From Aved-18 sp964606665 (lineage in GTDB: Bacteria; Cyanobacteriota; Vampirovibrionia; Obscuribacterales; Obscuribacteraceae): 64,000 nt of DNA. The translations under genes were made by a program, and so were the position numbers. Under the pieces are notes generated by a model that did not search any database, was not told the DNA's origin, and worked only from the letters and a program-made list of their open reading frames with translations. The stretch lies in assembly GCA_964606665.1 (NCBI GenBank), contig CAZSHS010000013.1:1-64000 (forward strand), written 5' to 3'. Positions within the stretch are counted from its first letter, which is position 1; each line of letters opens with the position of its first letter. This document shows positions 16,516 to 23,962 of the stretch, piece after piece.

Positions 16516-17903
16516 TTGGCTCCTTGAAATAAATGCAATGGATTCAAAATCAAATCTGGGTCTAGTTTTGATTTAAGACCAGATAAAAGATTTTGTCTTA
16601 CTTTGGCGCTGTCATCTATTTCTAAATCTGATTCTTGTTTTTCAACCACACACAAATTTTGTTTAGTTGAATAAGATAACGCAAGGGTCTCTTTGCTTGC
16701 ACGCACTTTATTCAACCATCCATTCAAATCGTCTCTATCATGCGCGATTATGAGTTTGCCAGCTAAGCGTTGGCAGTACCAAAAAGCATCAGAATTACCA
16801 AAAGAGTCGACCATCAATCTATCGATTACACGCTTTGACGAAGTAATAGTAAGCATAGAAGCTCCTGCACTCATCGCAAGTAAATCGGCTGCCTGACAGA
16901 CAAAATCAGCTAGATACAAAGCCGAAGAATCTTCAAATTCCCAAAATGGAATGTCTTTAGCAATTTTTATAGCTTCATCAACTAACTGAACGACTACATC
17001 TTTGTGTCCCATCGTCTCAAAAACGACAAGACAAGATTGTGATTTGGAGCCACTTTTAAATGTTGCCTTAAGTCTAAAAATCGCTTCTTCAACAAGAGCG
17101 TTTTCTTTTTTCAAATGATTCCAGTTGGGCATTGCTGCCAAAAGCAGACGAGCATCAATTAGCTGAACAGTAGCTTGTCCGCTTGCGCGTTGAGCTAATT
17201 TTTCTAGTTTGTCTGCAAGAATCAAGGCTTGCTGCAAATTGTCGCAAGCAAAAACTTGCAGCTTTTCTTTTTGAGCTTTTGTAAAGAGCCTTAAATTAAC
17301 CTGATAGGCTATACCAAAAATTCCTTGGCCGCCCACAAACAATTTGGTCAAATCGTATCCAGTCACGTTTTTAACCACTTTGCCGCCAGTTTTAATCAAT
17401 GTTCCATCGCTCAAAACGACATCAAGTCCAAGCACCACTCCTTTTGCACCGCCAAAATTCAATATATGATGACCGCCCGAAGCTTGTTCTATAAAGTCGA
17501 GCACACTGTCTTCTTTATAAATTGAAGAAGCCGGAAACCACTGTTTGGCTTTGCCCAGATATTGAGCCAGACTCTGCAAGGTAATGCCTGTTTCGACCGA
17601 AATAACCTGATCGTCCTTGACGTGCTCAATTACTCGATTAAAAGCACTCATATCTAAAAGAATGGCTGAGTTGAATTCGGGATTCTCAATCTGGTCTATT
17701 TTTTGCAAAATAGCCTCCTGAGAACAAAGACGATTTTGTCTGAAAATTTTGCTTCTAGATTCTCTTGCCGTTTTTGCAATTAAAACAAGCTCTTGAATAT
17801 CGCGCGGGCGCACGACCACAAAACCGATACGCTCGGCGTTACATGTGCCGCTTGTTTGAAAATTCAAAGCACTGAATGCTGAAAAGTTCTTTGTGAACAC
17901 CAT
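16512..17903 (-). CDS. GlcE-like FAD-binding oxidase subunit
   Basis: 463 residues of the FAD-linked oxidase (PCMH-type) family. The clearest match is GlcE-like: SGGHHILNFGGAKGVVLGLD followed by KTGGKVVKNVTGYDLTKLFVG and GQGIFGI. The N-terminal part lacks the usual GGGT-type FAD pyrophosphate loop; the corresponding stretch reads KIFRQNRLCSQEAILQ. It is longer than E. coli GlcE (about 350) and shorter than GlcD (about 500). It is translationally coupled to the iron-sulfur subunit and starts 44 bp from the divergent csaB. Confidence 0.75.
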   Translation of the reverse strand: MVFTKNFSAFSALNFQTSGTCNAERIGFVVVRPRDIQELVLIAKTARESRSKIFRQNRLCSQEAILQKIDQIENPEFNSAILLDMSAFNRVIEHVKDDQVISVETGITLQSLAQYLGKAKQWFPASSIYKEDSVLDFIEQASGGHHILNFGGAKGVVLGLDVVLSDGTLIKTGGKVVKNVTGYDLTKLFVGGQGIFGIAYQVNLRLFTKAQKEKLQVFACDNLQQALILADKLEKLAQRASGQATVQLIDARLLLAAMPNWNHLKKENALVEEAIFRLKATFKSGSKSQSCLVVFETMGHKDVVVQLVDEAIKIAKDIPFWEFEDSSALYLADFVCQAADLLAMSAGASMLTITSSKRVIDRLMVDSFGNSDAFWYCQRLAGKLIIAHDRDDLNGWLNKVRASKETLALSYSTKQNLCVVEKQESDLEIDDSAKVRQNLLSGLKSKLDPDLILNPLHLFQGAK

Positions 17904-17947
17904 AGTGCTGGTATTATAACTTTGCCTCTAGAAAGCTGGATGAATTT

Positions 17948-19045
17948 ATGCCCTATTCGACAAAAAGCGTTGTCATATCCGGTTACTACGGCTTTGACAA
18001 TCTGGGCGATGAAGCAATTTTGGAACAGCTTTGTTGTGAGTTGCGTGAAATTGACCCTGGCATAAAAATTTGTGTTCTTTCTCAAAATCCTGAATCGACT
18101 AGCAAAAAATATGATGTCGAGAGCATATCGCGCTGGAGTGTGAGTGCAATATATAAAGCACTCGATACTTGCGACATGTTTATCAGCGGTGGCGGAGGTC
18201 TTTTTCAAGATTCAAGCTCGATTAAGTCTGTAGTCTATTATGCTTTTCTTTTTTTCCTGGCACGTCTCAAACGTATTCCAATCTTTGTATATGCTCAAGG
18301 CATTGGTCCGCTAAAAAGCGATTTGTCACGTTTTCTTACTCAGGCAAGCATGTCTCTTGCAGCTTGTATTTGCGTGCGCGACAAAAAATCGCAAGCAATT
18401 TTAAAACAGTGGAATTTAGACTCACATTTAACAGCAGATCCAGTCTGGTCATTAAGTATAAAGAGAGATTCAAGTGATACTAATAATGGTGCTGTTCATA
18501 GTGCAAATGCAAATATCAAAATTGGTTTGTCTTTACGTAAATGTGATGTGTTAGACGATTCTTGGCTCGATACTATTAATGATCAACTACAAAAATTGTT
18601 GCCCTCAAAATGTATTCTAGTGCCACTCATACTGCAAGAAAGCCTGGATAAGCCAGTTTTAGATAAGATAACCAAACGCTTAGACAATACTATTATTGAA
18701 CAAATTAACTTAAAACCAGATGATTTGCCCAGTCGCTGGCTTGGCTCGATATCACAGCTTGATATGATGGTGGCCATGCGATTGCACGCTGCCATCATGG
18801 CTTTGAAATCAGGAGTTCCCACGCTTGCTCTTGCATACGATCCCAAAGTGTCCAACGTTGCCAAAGACTTTGCTCAACCTTACATAGAAATGAAAAGCCC
18901 AGATTCAAAAAAAATATTTGCATCCAAATTGCTAGAACTTTTGCAAAACAGCAAAGAGCTTGGACAAAAAGCAAAAAAAACTGCTAGCGATAAAGAAAAT
19001 GATGCAAGACAAAATAAAGAATTGCTGGCAAAATTTTTAAAATAA
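17948..19045 (+). CDS. csaB: Polysaccharide pyruvyl transferase CsaB
   Basis: Adds pyruvate ketals to cell-wall polysaccharide, which anchors S-layer (SLH) proteins. 365 residues with SGYYGFDNLGDEAILEQL at the N-terminus, the FISGGGGLFQDSSS loop, VYAQGIGPL, CVRDKKSQ, ADPVWSL and MVAMRLHAAIMALKSGVPT near the C-terminus, all characteristic of CsaB. It heads a plus-strand unit with the WecG/TagA gene 14 bp downstream, in keeping with envelope polysaccharide assembly. Confidence 0.9.
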   Translation: MPYSTKSVVISGYYGFDNLGDEAILEQLCCELREIDPGIKICVLSQNPESTSKKYDVESISRWSVSAIYKALDTCDMFISGGGGLFQDSSSIKSVVYYAFLFFLARLKRIPIFVYAQGIGPLKSDLSRFLTQASMSLAACICVRDKKSQAILKQWNLDSHLTADPVWSLSIKRDSSDTNNGAVHSANANIKIGLSLRKCDVLDDSWLDTINDQLQKLLPSKCILVPLILQESLDKPVLDKITKRLDNTIIEQINLKPDDLPSRWLGSISQLDMMVAMRLHAAIMALKSGVPTLALAYDPKVSNVAKDFAQPYIEMKSPDSKKIFASKLLELLQNSKELGQKAKKTASDKENDARQNKELLAKFLK

Positions 19046-19059
19046 GAGGTTCTATTTTG

Positions 19060-19803
19060 ATGCCACGCTCACAAGTTTTAGGTTATCCAGTCGACGTCAT
19101 CACTTTTGACGACGCGCTTCAAGCCATACAATCACAGTGGCAAGGTCATCATGCTAAGAACATGCAAGTGGTTACTATAAACGCCGAAATGATCATGCAG
19201 GCTCAAGCAGATAAAAATCTCGATCATGTTATTCGCGAAGCAGATCTTATCGTGCCCGATGGTGCAGGCGTTGTAATGGCACTAAAAATGGATGGTGTCA
19301 CTTGTGCTCGAATGCCAGGCATTGAACTTGCGCAAAAAGCGCTAGCATGTGCAGCCAGTAAAAATGAGCCTGTAGCCCTGCTTGGCGGCAGACCTGAAGT
19401 GATGGAAAAATTACTTCAAGTATTGCCTCAAAAACATCCTGGTCTAAAAATAGTCTTTCAACATCACGGTTTCATTCAGGCAGGCTCAGAAGAAGAGCTA
19501 GTAAATCAGATAAGTCAAAGCCAGGCTAAACTACTATTAGTAGCAATGGGCGTACCGCGTCAAGAATTTTTCATCAAAGAATGGCGAGACAAATTTCCAC
19601 GCGACTTAGTGGTAATGGGAGTTGGCGGCAGCTTCGACGTTTGGACCGGATTTGTGCAAAGAGCGCCTGAGTCATATCAAAAACTAAATTTAGAATGGCT
19701 TTATAGGCTTAAAAGCGAGCCCTGGCGATTTTCAAGAATGGCATCGACATTGCCTAAATTCGCTTTGCAAGTAATTTTTCGACGCTTTTTTGGCAAAGCA
19801 TAA
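19060..19803 (+). CDS. WecG/TagA/CpsF-family glycosyltransferase
   Basis: About 247 residues of glycosyltransferase family 26, which transfers N-acetylmannosamine-type sugars onto lipid-linked intermediates. Seen: TINAEMIMQAQAD, LIVPDGAGVVMALK, MPGIELAQKAL, PVALLGGRPEV, LLVAMGVPRQEFFIKEW and VGGSFDVWTGFVQRAP. A TTG at 19057 directly precedes the ATG at 19060; the ATG with the AGAGGT box upstream is preferred. Sits between csaB and mrnC with almost no spacing. Confidence 0.9.
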   Translation: MPRSQVLGYPVDVITFDDALQAIQSQWQGHHAKNMQVVTINAEMIMQAQADKNLDHVIREADLIVPDGAGVVMALKMDGVTCARMPGIELAQKALACAASKNEPVALLGGRPEVMEKLLQVLPQKHPGLKIVFQHHGFIQAGSEEELVNQISQSQAKLLLVAMGVPRQEFFIKEWRDKFPRDLVVMGVGGSFDVWTGFVQRAPESYQKLNLEWLYRLKSEPWRFSRMASTLPKFALQVIFRRFFGKA

Positions 19804-20202
19804 ATGTTTTTCGATTCACCTAGCAAAGAATTCGTCAATCAAGAGTTATCGCCAAGACTTTTAGCAAATCTTGGAGATGCTGTATTTGAGCTCTTTGAGC
19901 GCGAGCGTCAAGTAACTGTCAGTCGCAATGCCGCTAAGATGCACAAAAAAGTGCAAACGCGAGTAAATGCCATAACTCAGGCTCTAATCCTGGATCAACT
20001 GCTGGAGCATTTGAACGAGGAAGAAAATGATATCGTTCGGCGAGCACGAAATGTGAAACCAAGTACATACCGAAAAATTGACCAAGCTAGCTATCGAAAA
20101 TCCACAGCTTTTGAGGCACTTCTAGGTTATCTCTTCTTGACAAATCCTCAAAGGCTCAAGGAAATACTATTTCTAACGGTAAATCTTAAGGATAAGTTGT
20201 AA
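19804..20202 (+). CDS. mrnC: Mini-ribonuclease III
   Basis: 132 residues, an RNase III catalytic domain without the double-stranded-RNA-binding domain. It shows NLGDAVFELFERE (catalytic acidic motif), HKKVQTRVNAITQA, RRARNVKPST and STAFEALLGYLFL. In Bacillus the enzyme matures 23S rRNA. The start codon follows the previous stop directly (TAAATG), so translation is coupled. Confidence 0.9.
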   Translation: MFFDSPSKEFVNQELSPRLLANLGDAVFELFERERQVTVSRNAAKMHKKVQTRVNAITQALILDQLLEHLNEEENDIVRRARNVKPSTYRKIDQASYRKSTAFEALLGYLFLTNPQRLKEILFLTVNLKDKL

Positions 20203-20262
20203 AAGCTTAGGCATTCTGGATCTGATGTTAACTTAAGAATCAGATAAGCAAGACCCAGGGCC

Positions 20263-21333
20263 ATGATTTCAAACGACCTCATTTACCGCTCGCTAATGGA
20301 ACAATTAGCCGACGGCATCGTAATTAGCGATGTGTACGGAAAAATTGTTTCAGTAAACGCAGCCGCAATTAAGTTACTGGGTCAAGATGATGACACTAAG
20401 CTTATTGGCGTTCCTGTGTCTACAGTTATAGACATTCAAAAAGAACCCAATACCCCAATCGATTTAAGTATTCCTCAACAAGCAATTGTGCACGGAAAAG
20501 CTGGCTCCAAGCTCAATTTTCCTGTCAGTCAAACTGAAATGCGCGAAGGAAAATCGATTAAGGGTCACTTGTCTATTATCTACACTTCTCCAGGCAATAC
20601 TGTTCAACAAGCACAAACAGACTTTGTAAGCACTGTTTCGCACGAGCTGCGCACTCCACTCACCAGTATTAAAGGATTCGCCGATACTATTTTGCGAGCG
20701 CAGGGAAAATTAGATGCTTCGCAACAAAAACGCTATGTAGGTATCATCAAAGACCAGGCAGACAGGCTCACTCGTTTAGTGGAAGACTTGCTTGCCGTCT
20801 CACGCCTTGAATCGAAGAAATTGCAATTGACTATTCGTGCAGTTGATTTGCCTGATGCAATCGAGCGCGTAGAGCTAAACTTATCAGAAAAAGCTTCGGG
20901 TCACAAAATAGTGGTACAAACCGCTCAGGGACTGCCGCAAGTGTGGGCAGATGCTGATCGTTTAGAGCAGATTTTGACCAACTTAATGGATAATGCAATT
21001 AAGTACTCGCCGCCCAAAACAATTGTGACGGTGAATGCCAAAACCATTTTTGAAGATGGCAAAGAAATGATTGAGCTAGCCGTAATAGACCAAGGAGCTG
21101 GTATTGCAGCCGACCAACTTCCCAAAATTTTTGCTAAGTTTTCTCGTCTAGACAGTCCGCTTGTAAGACAAACTGAAGGCACCGGACTTGGACTCTATAT
21201 CACTCGCTCTCTTGTACTGGCTTTGGGTGGAGATATAAGCGTATCTAGCGAGCCAGGTCGCACCACTTTTACAGTCAAACTACCTGTGGCTAGTCGCGAG
21301 CGTCAAGCTGCACTTGGACGTGACAAACCATGA
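20263..21333 (+). CDS. Soluble PAS histidine kinase
   Basis: 356 residues: PAS domain (about 1-110; LADGIVISDVYGKIVSVN), HisKA with H-box VSTVSHELRTPLTSIKGF near residue 125, and ATPase domain with N-box NLMDNAIKYSPP, G1 VIDQGAGIA, F-box FAKFSRL and G2 GTGLGLYITRSL. There is no membrane segment, so it senses a cytoplasmic signal. It overlaps the next gene by 4 bp (ATGA), implying a functional pair. Confidence 0.93.
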   Translation: MISNDLIYRSLMEQLADGIVISDVYGKIVSVNAAAIKLLGQDDDTKLIGVPVSTVIDIQKEPNTPIDLSIPQQAIVHGKAGSKLNFPVSQTEMREGKSIKGHLSIIYTSPGNTVQQAQTDFVSTVSHELRTPLTSIKGFADTILRAQGKLDASQQKRYVGIIKDQADRLTRLVEDLLAVSRLESKKLQLTIRAVDLPDAIERVELNLSEKASGHKIVVQTAQGLPQVWADADRLEQILTNLMDNAIKYSPPKTIVTVNAKTIFEDGKEMIELAVIDQGAGIAADQLPKIFAKFSRLDSPLVRQTEGTGLGLYITRSLVLALGGDISVSSEPGRTTFTVKLPVASRERQAALGRDKP

Positions 21334-22679
21334 TGCTTCCAAAGCCGCAAATTCTTATTATTCACGAAGCTGGACCAGCGACAGAGTACGCAAAAGTACT
21401 CGAGAAAACTGGAGCCAAAGTAAGCGTTGTAACTTCCTTTGAAGAATCAAACGAGCTACTTTCATTTTTGCATCCAGATCTAATTGTCTTATCCGCTAAC
21501 ATGCCCGAAGGTGATGGCAGACTTTACTGTCAACAAATAAAAGCGTCTATGGCAAACCCAAGACCAGTTCTCGTTCTTCTTCACTCTTCGTCTGATGTAA
21601 ACGAGCGCATCAATGCCTTCAGATATGGTGCCGATGATGTTCTACCCGACCCCATAGATACAAGTGAGCTTGCAATCAGAATTCTTGTACATATGCGCAG
21701 ACGTCAGGAAGACCTATCTAACCCACTGACACAAATGCCCGGTCCTAATGTAATTAGACGAATGCTTGAGCAATCGCTTGTCTCTGGCAAAAAATGGGCT
21801 GCTATGTCTATTGATTTGAACAAAATCAGAGTCTATAACGAAACTTATGGCGACCTTGCCGGCGACCAATTAATTAAGGCTCTGGGAGCCATTCTTGTAG
21901 ACATTGCAGACGAAACAGATTTTGTCGGACACCAAGAAGCTGACGACTTTGTGATGATAACAAGACTTGAAGGATTTGAAATCAAAGCAAAAAGAATTTG
22001 CGAACAATTCGATAGTATTAGTACCAGATTCTACCCGCGCGAAGATCTTGAGCGTGGTTACTTAGTCTCTACCGGTCGCAATGGTATACGACGCAGAGTG
22101 CCCTTAATTTCGGTTGCAATTGGCATTGTCACCAGCATGACCAAACGATTTCAAAGTTACATTGATGTTTTGACTACAGCACGAGATGCAAGATATCTCG
22201 CTAAAGAGACATTCGAGTCTTCCTGCATAGTGACAAATGAAGGACAGGGAGTTGACACCGCCCTTGGTACTAATGCTCGGGTCAAAAAAATAGACAACGA
22301 AGATCGCAAGATTCTTGTAGTCGAGCCAGACGGTGCAATGGCCTGCCTTTTGCAAGAAATTCTTTCGCTTGAAGGATATCTAGTCGAAGTAACCAATTCA
22401 GCCTTAGATGCACTTGAAATGGCAAAAGTAGAACAGCCCGATTTGATTTTACTTGAGTCCACGCTGGCAGCATCTGAGCGCCAGATGGATGGTTGGTCGC
22501 TTTGCAAAGCTCTGAAAGATGATGAAAGTCTGCACAAAATCTGGGTAGTGATGGCAACTTCGCACCCTGATCAATTGAAAGCACTGGAAGCTGGTGCAGA
22601 TTTATATCTACCCAAACCATTCGACATGCCAAGTTTGCTCAAAGAAGTAAGTCTGCTTTTACGCTCCAGACTTTCCTGA
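21330..22679 (+). CDS. Degenerate receiver-GGDEF-receiver protein
   Basis: 449 residues in three parts. Receiver 1 (1-125) has lost the phospho-acceptor Asp (Ser55 in DLIVLS), the acidic pair (IIHEAG) and the conserved Lys (Asp107). A GGDEF-like domain (135-295) keeps the fold marks SIDLNKIRVYN..YGDLAGDQLI and SVAIGI, but the signature reads QEADD (202-206) instead of GGDEF. Receiver 2 (325-449) has Glu376 in place of the Asp (DLILLE) but keeps Lys429 (PKPFD) and VVEPDG. It is probably not a diguanylate cyclase and not a classical phospho-receiver; a scaffold or nucleotide-sensing role is inference. Confidence 0.82.
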   Translation: MMLPKPQILIIHEAGPATEYAKVLEKTGAKVSVVTSFEESNELLSFLHPDLIVLSANMPEGDGRLYCQQIKASMANPRPVLVLLHSSSDVNERINAFRYGADDVLPDPIDTSELAIRILVHMRRRQEDLSNPLTQMPGPNVIRRMLEQSLVSGKKWAAMSIDLNKIRVYNETYGDLAGDQLIKALGAILVDIADETDFVGHQEADDFVMITRLEGFEIKAKRICEQFDSISTRFYPREDLERGYLVSTGRNGIRRRVPLISVAIGIVTSMTKRFQSYIDVLTTARDARYLAKETFESSCIVTNEGQGVDTALGTNARVKKIDNEDRKILVVEPDGAMACLLQEILSLEGYLVEVTNSALDALEMAKVEQPDLILLESTLAASERQMDGWSLCKALKDDESLHKIWVVMATSHPDQLKALEAGADLYLPKPFDMPSLLKEVSLLLRSRLS

Positions 22680-22690
22680 TTGCATCAATG

Positions 22691-23308
22691 CTATCGTTTT
22701 TGCAAAGCCAGATCTTTTAAAATCCACTCGACAGCCTCAATTATGGAGTCGGCTAAATGATTGGGAGTTACTTTCCATTGATACTCGCCAGACAACACCT
22801 TTTCGCCGTAACCTGTTTTAACTAAAACACCTTTGGCACCACAATTAATAGCTAACTCCACATCGGTCGATTTATCGCCAATCACATAGGAAAGAGCGGG
22901 CTCTAAGTCTTCATGCTCTTTGTAGGCAAGCTCCACAAGCCCAACTTCAGGCTTGCGACATTTGCATGCAAGTACGTAGGGCTCAACTTTGCCACCCTCT
23001 TCTTTGCTTAAGTGAGGACAATAATAAACGGCGTCTAAATATGCGCTTTCGCTTGCAAGCAAATCGCACAAGCGTTTATTGAGCGCGAGTATATGGTCTT
23101 CCTGATAAAACCCCCGAGCCGCTCCAGTTTGATTGGTGACAAGTACTGTGGCTATGCCATTTTTATTAAGAGTCTTAATTGCATCGCCGGCGCCATCGAT
23201 GAGATTGAGATTTTCAAGCTCATGGATATAGCCACGCTCGACATTGAGAGTGCCGTCACGGTCGAGAAAAACTACAGGCCTTTTAGGTTTATTTGGAGGT
23301 AAATTCAT
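22691..23308 (-). CDS. gmhB: D,D-heptose 1,7-bisphosphate phosphatase
   Basis: 205-residue HAD phosphatase of the GmhB/histidinol-phosphatase group: nucleophile motif FLDRDGTLN near residue 14, VTNQTGAARGFY, zinc-site residues in YCPHLSKEE..CKCRKP, and the late acidic motif YVIGDKSTDVELA. GmhB removes the 1,7-bisphosphate in making ADP-heptose for lipopolysaccharide core. Other heptose genes are not in the window, so the substrate is inferred from family. Confidence 0.87.
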   Translation of the reverse strand: MNLPPNKPKRPVVFLDRDGTLNVERGYIHELENLNLIDGAGDAIKTLNKNGIATVLVTNQTGAARGFYQEDHILALNKRLCDLLASESAYLDAVYYCPHLSKEEGGKVEPYVLACKCRKPEVGLVELAYKEHEDLEPALSYVIGDKSTDVELAINCGAKGVLVKTGYGEKVLSGEYQWKVTPNHLADSIIEAVEWILKDLALQKR

Positions 23309-23406
23309 GGCAATACTATAGCAAAGGCAGATTTTAAATTTCCAACTACCCTACGTCATAAGTTTGTGTTAGGATAATCGAAAAGCCTTCCACACGGGGA
23401 TTTCGC

Positions 23407-23805
23407 ATGAGAATAGACGACCCAAATGCTTCTTTTCGTTTCAATCAAGAAGGTTTGAGAAAATTTCTCGGCGATTTAGAATGTGAAATTATGGAATTGG
23501 CTTGGAAACTGGCTAAACCTACAGTAACTGTGCGCGAAGTATATAACGCTTTGCGCAAGAAACGAGAAATTGCCTACACTACAGTTATGACTACGATGGT
23601 GCGTCTATCAGAAAAAGGGTTGCTCAATATAGTCGACAAAATTGGTCTTGCCAATTGCTATACGCCAGTTGATACGCGCGAAGGATTTGTGAATAAGTCA
23701 ATTCAACACGTGTTAGCTGTATTTTTCGACGATTATCCAGAGCAAACTCAAGAATTTGTCGAAACATATAAGGGCAAACCCAAAAGATCGAGCAAACGCA
23801 AATAG
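23407..23805 (+). CDS. BlaI/MecI-family transcriptional repressor
   Basis: 132 residues with the winged-helix pattern of penicillinase repressors: LECEIMELAWKLAKPTVTVREVYNAL, IAYTTVMTTMVRLSEKGLL and a C-terminal dimerisation part. BlaI proteins are normally paired with a BlaR1-type sensor protease gene; none lies next to it, so how it is inactivated is unknown. It is followed by a clean terminator. Confidence 0.85.
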   Translation: MRIDDPNASFRFNQEGLRKFLGDLECEIMELAWKLAKPTVTVREVYNALRKKREIAYTTVMTTMVRLSEKGLLNIVDKIGLANCYTPVDTREGFVNKSIQHVLAVFFDDYPEQTQEFVETYKGKPKRSSKRK

Positions 23806-23845
23806 GCAAATTTTGCCATCACTCAAAAGACAAAGACTTTGAAAG

Positions 23846-23871
23846 CTCAACCGTTTTGGTTGAGTTTTTTT
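23846..23871 (+). terminator. Intrinsic terminator of the BlaI-type gene
   Basis: CTCAACC and GGTTGAG form a 7-bp stem around GTTTT, followed at once by seven T. It ends the plus-strand repressor transcript. Confidence 0.85.
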
Positions 23872-23913
23872 GTATTCGATGGAATTTCGCCAAAAGAAAA
23901 AATGCACTCGAAC

Positions 23914-23940
23914 AAAAAGGGGAGCTTGCGCTCCCCTTTC
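23914..23940 (-). terminator. Intrinsic terminator of the secretin operon
   Basis: AAAGGGGAGC at 23916-23925 pairs with GCTCCCCTTT at 23930-23939 around a 4-base loop. Read on the minus strand, downstream of the secretin stop at 23963, the stem ends in a run of five T. Confidence 0.85.
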
Positions 23941-23962
23941 CATTTGAATTTCTCTATTGACC

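Noticed and set aside
22104..22632. Minus-strand frames opposite the Rec-GGDEF-Rec gene
   Set aside because: Antisense shadows; the plus-strand domains are clear.
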